From JBFMCC01 sp034435275 (lineage in GTDB: Bacteria; Chloroflexota; Anaerolineae; Anaerolineales; Villigracilaceae): DNA of 8,998 nt. A program made the translations under genes and the position numbers. Where the stretch lies: assembly GCA_034435275.1 (NCBI GenBank), contig DAOTXP010000057.1, positions 1 through 8,998 on the forward strand, written 5' to 3'. Of this stretch, positions 6,647-8,998 are shown one piece after another (within the stretch, counting starts at the first letter, position 1; each line of letters starts with the position of its first letter). The notes beneath the pieces are model-generated. The model ran no database searches. It worked only from the letters and a program-made list of their open reading frames with translations, and had not been told where the DNA came from.

Positions 6647-7852
6647 ATGAAAGTATTGCTCGTCGGAGTGGGAGGCGTAGGGGAGGCGATCGCGGCCATT
6701 GCAAGACCGCGCGCCTGGATCGAACAAATGGTGCTGGCCGATTACAACCTGGAGCGTTGCAGGGAAGTTCAGAAAAAACTCGGCGACGCAGAGCGATTCC
6801 CTGTGGAGTTCATCGACGCGGGCAAACAGGAGATGACCGAGAATCTCGCCAAAAAATATGGCGTGGACCTTATCATGAATTCCGTTGATCCCATCTTCAA
6901 TGAGCAGATCTTCGATGCGGCCTATAACGTCGGCGCCACTTACATGGATATGGCCATGACGCTCTCGAAGCCTCACCCAACTGACCCGTTTCACAAGACC
7001 GGAGTTAAATTGGGCGACTATCAGTTCGCCAAATCCGCGCAATGGGAGAAGAAAGGTGTACTGGCCCTGGTGGGAATTGGCGTGGAGCCCGGCATGGTGG
7101 ACGTGTTCGCCAGGTACGCGCAGGATCACCTATTCGACGAGATCGAAGAGATGGGTATCCGTGACGGAGCGAACCTGACGATTGACGGCTATGAGTTCGC
7201 ACCGAACTTTTCGATTTGGACGACCATCGAGGAGTGTCTCAACCCGCCTGTCATTTGGGAGGAGGGCAAAGGCTGGTTCACGACCGAGCCGTTCTCTGAA
7301 CCGGAGACATTTGAGTTTCCCGAAGGCATTGGTCCGATTGAGGTAGTCAATGTGGAGCACGAGGAAGTGTTACTCGTGCCGCGCTGGATAAAGACCAAGC
7401 GCATGACTTTCAAGTACGGCCTGGGCGATCAGTTCATTGGCGTGCTCAAAACCCTGCACATGCTCGGACTTGACAACAAAGACAAGATCAATGTGAAGGG
7501 AGTAATGGTTGCTCCGCGTGATGTGGTGGCGGCCTGCCTGCCAGATCCTGCTCACTTGGGCGATAAGATGCATGGCAAGACCTGCGCAGGGATCTGGGTA
7601 AAGGGTAAAAAGGACGGCAAGCCAAAAGAGGTGTATCTCTACCAGGTGGCGGATAACGCCGAATGCATGGCGAGATTGGGATGCCAGGCCGTTGTTGCGC
7701 AGACGGCTTTCAGCGCGGTCATCGCTATGGATTTGCTGGAGCACGGTCAATGGAGGGGCGCGGGTGTTCTCGGCCCCGAAGCCTTTGAGCCGACTGTGTT
7801 CATGGAGAAAATGGCGGAATATGGCTTTCCATATGGAATAAGGGAATCATAG
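6647..7852 (+). CDS. Saccharopine dehydrogenase-family oxidoreductase (carboxynorspermidine dehydrogenase-like)
   Basis: A 401-residue NAD(P)-dependent opine-type dehydrogenase. The Rossmann motif GVGGVG is at residues 7-12, and Asp32 in LADYN at the end of the second strand suggests NAD(H) preference. The middle part has GIGVEPGMVDVFA. The C-terminal half has YGLGDQFIGVLKTLHMLGL, LPDPAHLG and GIWVKGKKDGKPKEV, as remembered from carboxynorspermidine/carboxyspermidine dehydrogenases (about 400 residues). Those enzymes reductively join a diamine with aspartate semialdehyde. ATG 6647 has GGAG 9 bases upstream; ATG 6632 (five residues longer) is possible. No carboxynorspermidine decarboxylase is visible here. 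In a locus built for polyamine uptake and transamination the enzyme could work catabolically, splitting an N-carboxyalkyl amine, or in lysine/saccharopine metabolism. The family is firm; the substrate is not. Confidence 0.8.
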   Translation: MKVLLVGVGGVGEAIAAIARPRAWIEQMVLADYNLERCREVQKKLGDAERFPVEFIDAGKQEMTENLAKKYGVDLIMNSVDPIFNEQIFDAAYNVGATYMDMAMTLSKPHPTDPFHKTGVKLGDYQFAKSAQWEKKGVLALVGIGVEPGMVDVFARYAQDHLFDEIEEMGIRDGANLTIDGYEFAPNFSIWTTIEECLNPPVIWEEGKGWFTTEPFSEPETFEFPEGIGPIEVVNVEHEEVLLVPRWIKTKRMTFKYGLGDQFIGVLKTLHMLGLDNKDKINVKGVMVAPRDVVAACLPDPAHLGDKMHGKTCAGIWVKGKKDGKPKEVYLYQVADNAECMARLGCQAVVAQTAFSAVIAMDLLEHGQWRGAGVLGPEAFEPTVFMEKMAEYGFPYGIRES

Positions 7853-7877
7853 TTTAGCCTACCGTCTCGGACCAAAC

Positions 7878-7907
7878 ACCTCTCGCGGGCATTTCCTCGC
7901 GGGAGGT
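7878..7907 (+). other. Ten-base-pair hairpin after the saccharopine-DH-like gene
   Basis: ACCTCTCGCG (7878-7887) can pair with CGCGGGAGGT (7898-7907), with one G-U pair and a 10-base loop. It starts 25 bases after the stop codon. No T-run follows (TATGCTTTGG), so it may protect the 3' end, act with Rho, or form the first part of a two-step terminator with the hairpin at 7975-7990. Confidence 0.6.
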
Positions 7908-7974
7908 ATGCTTTGGGAGGTGGGAACCACGCGTCTGCAGGGACTCGGCGGGTTGAACGGCGAACGGGCCCGGG

Positions 7975-8000
7975 TCCGCGCCGACGCGGATGCTTCTTTT
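7975..8000 (+). terminator. Probable terminator upstream of the AOR gene
   Basis: TCCGCG (7975-7980), loop CCGA and CGCGGA (7985-7990) form a perfect GC-rich stem, followed by the T-rich run TGCTTCTTTT (7991-8000). It would end transcription from the saccharopine-DH-like gene about 60 bases before the AOR promoter. The T-run is interrupted, so strength is uncertain. Confidence 0.55.
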
Positions 8001-8045
8001 CGGTCCAGGTCGAAAAAGACATTGTTACCCCGGTGATTGTCGCTT

Positions 8046-8075
8046 TCGGCAAAATCGAATTGCTTTGTTTGCCGA
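8046..8075. promoter_or_regulatory. Inverted repeat bracketing the AOR -35 region (candidate operator)
   Basis: TCGGCAAA (8046-8053) and TTTGCCGA (8068-8075) are perfect 8-bp inverted repeats with a 14-bp spacer. Their centres are 22 bp apart, about two helical turns, so a dimeric regulator could contact both on one DNA face. The arms flank the proposed -35 hexamer at 8060-8065, which would allow repression or close activation of the AOR gene. Confidence 0.55.
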
Positions 8076-8088
8076 TAGTCCGTATAAT
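8060..8088 (+). promoter_or_regulatory. Promoter of the aldehyde ferredoxin oxidoreductase gene
   Basis: A perfect -10 TATAAT (8083-8088) is preceded at 17 bp by the weak -35 TTGCTT (8060-8065, three of six consensus bases). The expected start near 8095 leaves an untranslated leader of about 18 bases, just enough for the ribosome-binding site GAGGAGGT (8101-8108). The weak -35 inside an inverted repeat suggests a regulated promoter. Confidence 0.7.
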
Positions 8089-8112
8089 TGAAAAAAATTC
8101 GAGGAGGTCGCC

Positions 8113-8998
8113 ATGCCAAACGGATATAACGGCAAGATCCTGCACGTGGATTTGACGAAGGGCGCGTTGACGGTGGAGGAACCGAACGAGGCGTTCTACC
8201 GCAAGTACATGGGCGGGAGCGCCATGGGCATGTATTACATCCTGCGCGAAATGCCGAAGGGCGCCGACCCGCTTGGACCCGAGAATGTGCTGACGTTGTT
8301 CACGGGCGTGACGACGGGCGCGGCGATTTCGGGGCAGAGCCGCCTGAATGCGAATGCCAAGTCGCCCATCAGCGGCGGCATTGGGGATTCGCAGAGCGGC
8401 GGTTTCTTTCCTGCCGAGTTGAAATTTGCGGGCTTCGACGGTATCGTCGTCAAGGGCAAGGCGCCCAAGCCTGTGTACCTTGCGATTGTGAATGGTAAAG
8501 CCGAACTGCGCGACGCGGCGCATTTGATCGGCAAGATCACGGGGGAAGTGGACGACATCCTGCGCAAGGAAGTGGACCCGAAGGCCGAAATTCTCCAGCA
8601 TGGCCCCGCGGCTGAGAAGGGTGTGTTGTTCTCTTCGCTGGTCAGCATGTCCAACCGTCACAACGGGCGCACAGGTATGGGGCTGGTGATGGCCTCCAAG
8701 AATCTCAAGGCGGTGGCGGTGCGCGGTACGAAGAAGCCGACCCTTGCCGACTCGAAAGCGTTGGCTGCGTTGAACAAGACGGGACCGAAGATCCTGCCGG
8801 ATAATCCCGATATGCCCGGCCTGGCAAACGACGGCACGGCGACGGTGGTAATGTTCCAAAACACGATCGGTTCGCTCCCCACCCGCAACTACTCCGAAGG
8901 TCAATTCGAATTTTGCGAAGACATCAGCGGCGAAAAGATGTCTGCCACCATTCTCAAGGAACGCGACACCTGTTACGCCTGCGTTGTACGCTGCAAGC
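8113..8998 (+). CDS. aor: Aldehyde:ferredoxin oxidoreductase, tungsten-dependent (5' part)
   Basis: The first 295 codons, open to the window end, of a protein usually near 600 residues. ATG 8113 follows GAGGAGGT by 4 bases. The opening GYNGKILHVDLTKG, then YMGGSAMGMYYI, TGAAISGQSRLNANAKSP and SGGFFPAELKFAGFDGIVVKG (about residues 96-115), form the AOR N-terminal tungstopterin domain. NGRTGMG and ASKNLKAVAVRGT follow (194-205). Cys287, Cys290 and Cys294 in CYACVVRC are the first three [4Fe-4S] ligands (CX2CX3C), at nearly the positions known for Pyrococcus furiosus AOR. Family enzymes oxidise aldehydes to acids and pass electrons to ferredoxin in the cytoplasm of anaerobes. It has its own promoter. 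A link to amine-derived aldehydes is suggested only by position. The subtype (AOR, FOR, GOR-like or benzoyl-CoA reductase-associated) cannot be set without the rest. Confidence 0.9.
   Translation, partial: MPNGYNGKILHVDLTKGALTVEEPNEAFYRKYMGGSAMGMYYILREMPKGADPLGPENVLTLFTGVTTGAAISGQSRLNANAKSPISGGIGDSQSGGFFPAELKFAGFDGIVVKGKAPKPVYLAIVNGKAELRDAAHLIGKITGEVDDILRKEVDPKAEILQHGPAAEKGVLFSSLVSMSNRHNGRTGMGLVMASKNLKAVAVRGTKKPTLADSKALAALNKTGPKILPDNPDMPGLANDGTATVVMFQNTIGSLPTRNYSEGQFEFCEDISGEKMSATILKERDTCYACVVRCK

Noticed and set aside
7919..7933. GGTGGGAACCACGCG resembles the conserved T-box leader motif
   Set aside because: It lacks the specifier stem and full T-box consensus, and the AOR promoter lies downstream of it, so it would not be in that gene's leader.
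7853..8112. Possible molybdenum/tungsten cofactor riboswitch before the AOR gene
   Set aside because: The predicted transcription start near 8095 leaves only about 18 leader bases, too short for an aptamer; I could not identify the moco-motif consensus in the region. A covariance-model search would settle it.
7913..8155. An 80-codon plus-strand open frame in the intergenic region running into the AOR start
   Set aside because: It begins at a poor context, is Arg-rich, crosses the predicted terminator and AOR promoter, and overlaps AOR in another frame.
7747..8904. A 385-codon open frame on the minus strand across the dehydrogenase end and the AOR gene
   Set aside because: Its product is Arg/His-rich with no recognisable family, and it lies antisense to two clearly identified genes; it is a by-product of GC-rich codon use.

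Overview
The window looks like part of a bacterial chromosome with fairly high GC in its coding regions. It is an accessory polyamine/diamine uptake and catabolism locus followed by the start of a tungsten-enzyme gene. Protein style (a glycine-rich PotD lipoprotein, AOR-family tungsten enzyme, MMSDH-type aldehyde dehydrogenase beside PatA) suggests an anaerobic or facultative bacterium, perhaps Chloroflexota (Anaerolineae). That assignment is an impression from sequence style and was not tested.

Region 1 (1-5939), plus strand, is a tightly packed operon: the 3' end of an aldehyde dehydrogenase of the methylmalonate-semialdehyde dehydrogenase type, a putrescine-type class III aminotransferase (patA), and a complete spermidine/putrescine-type ABC importer (potA ATPase, potB and potC permeases, potD lipoprotein receptor). 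Junctions are TAATG, ATGA, a 10-nt gap, ATGA, then a 68-nt gap carrying a hairpin before potD. A GC hairpin plus T-tract ends the operon at 5906-5939. The likely logic is that PotABCD imports a di- or polyamine, PatA converts a primary amine to an aminoaldehyde, and the aldehyde dehydrogenase oxidises it.

Region 2 (5940-7852), plus strand, holds an Lrp/AsnC regulator and a saccharopine-dehydrogenase-superfamily enzyme most reminiscent of carboxynorspermidine/carboxyspermidine dehydrogenases. The regulator has a near-consensus promoter whose spacing puts the transcription start on its ATG, which predicts a leaderless mRNA. A 22-bp dyad lies just upstream of the dehydrogenase and is a candidate operator.

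Region 3 (7853-8998) is a 260-bp intergenic stretch with two hairpins, one followed by a T-rich run, and a promoter with a perfect TATAAT. An 8-bp inverted repeat brackets the -35 position. It is followed by the first 295 codons of an aldehyde:ferredoxin oxidoreductase that runs off the window.

I see no mobile element, CRISPR array, tRNA or rRNA. Most component families are known. The least explained parts are the opine-type dehydrogenase in a putrescine-catabolism locus, the MMSDH-type dehydrogenase paired with PatA, and the matched cysteine pairs in both permeases.
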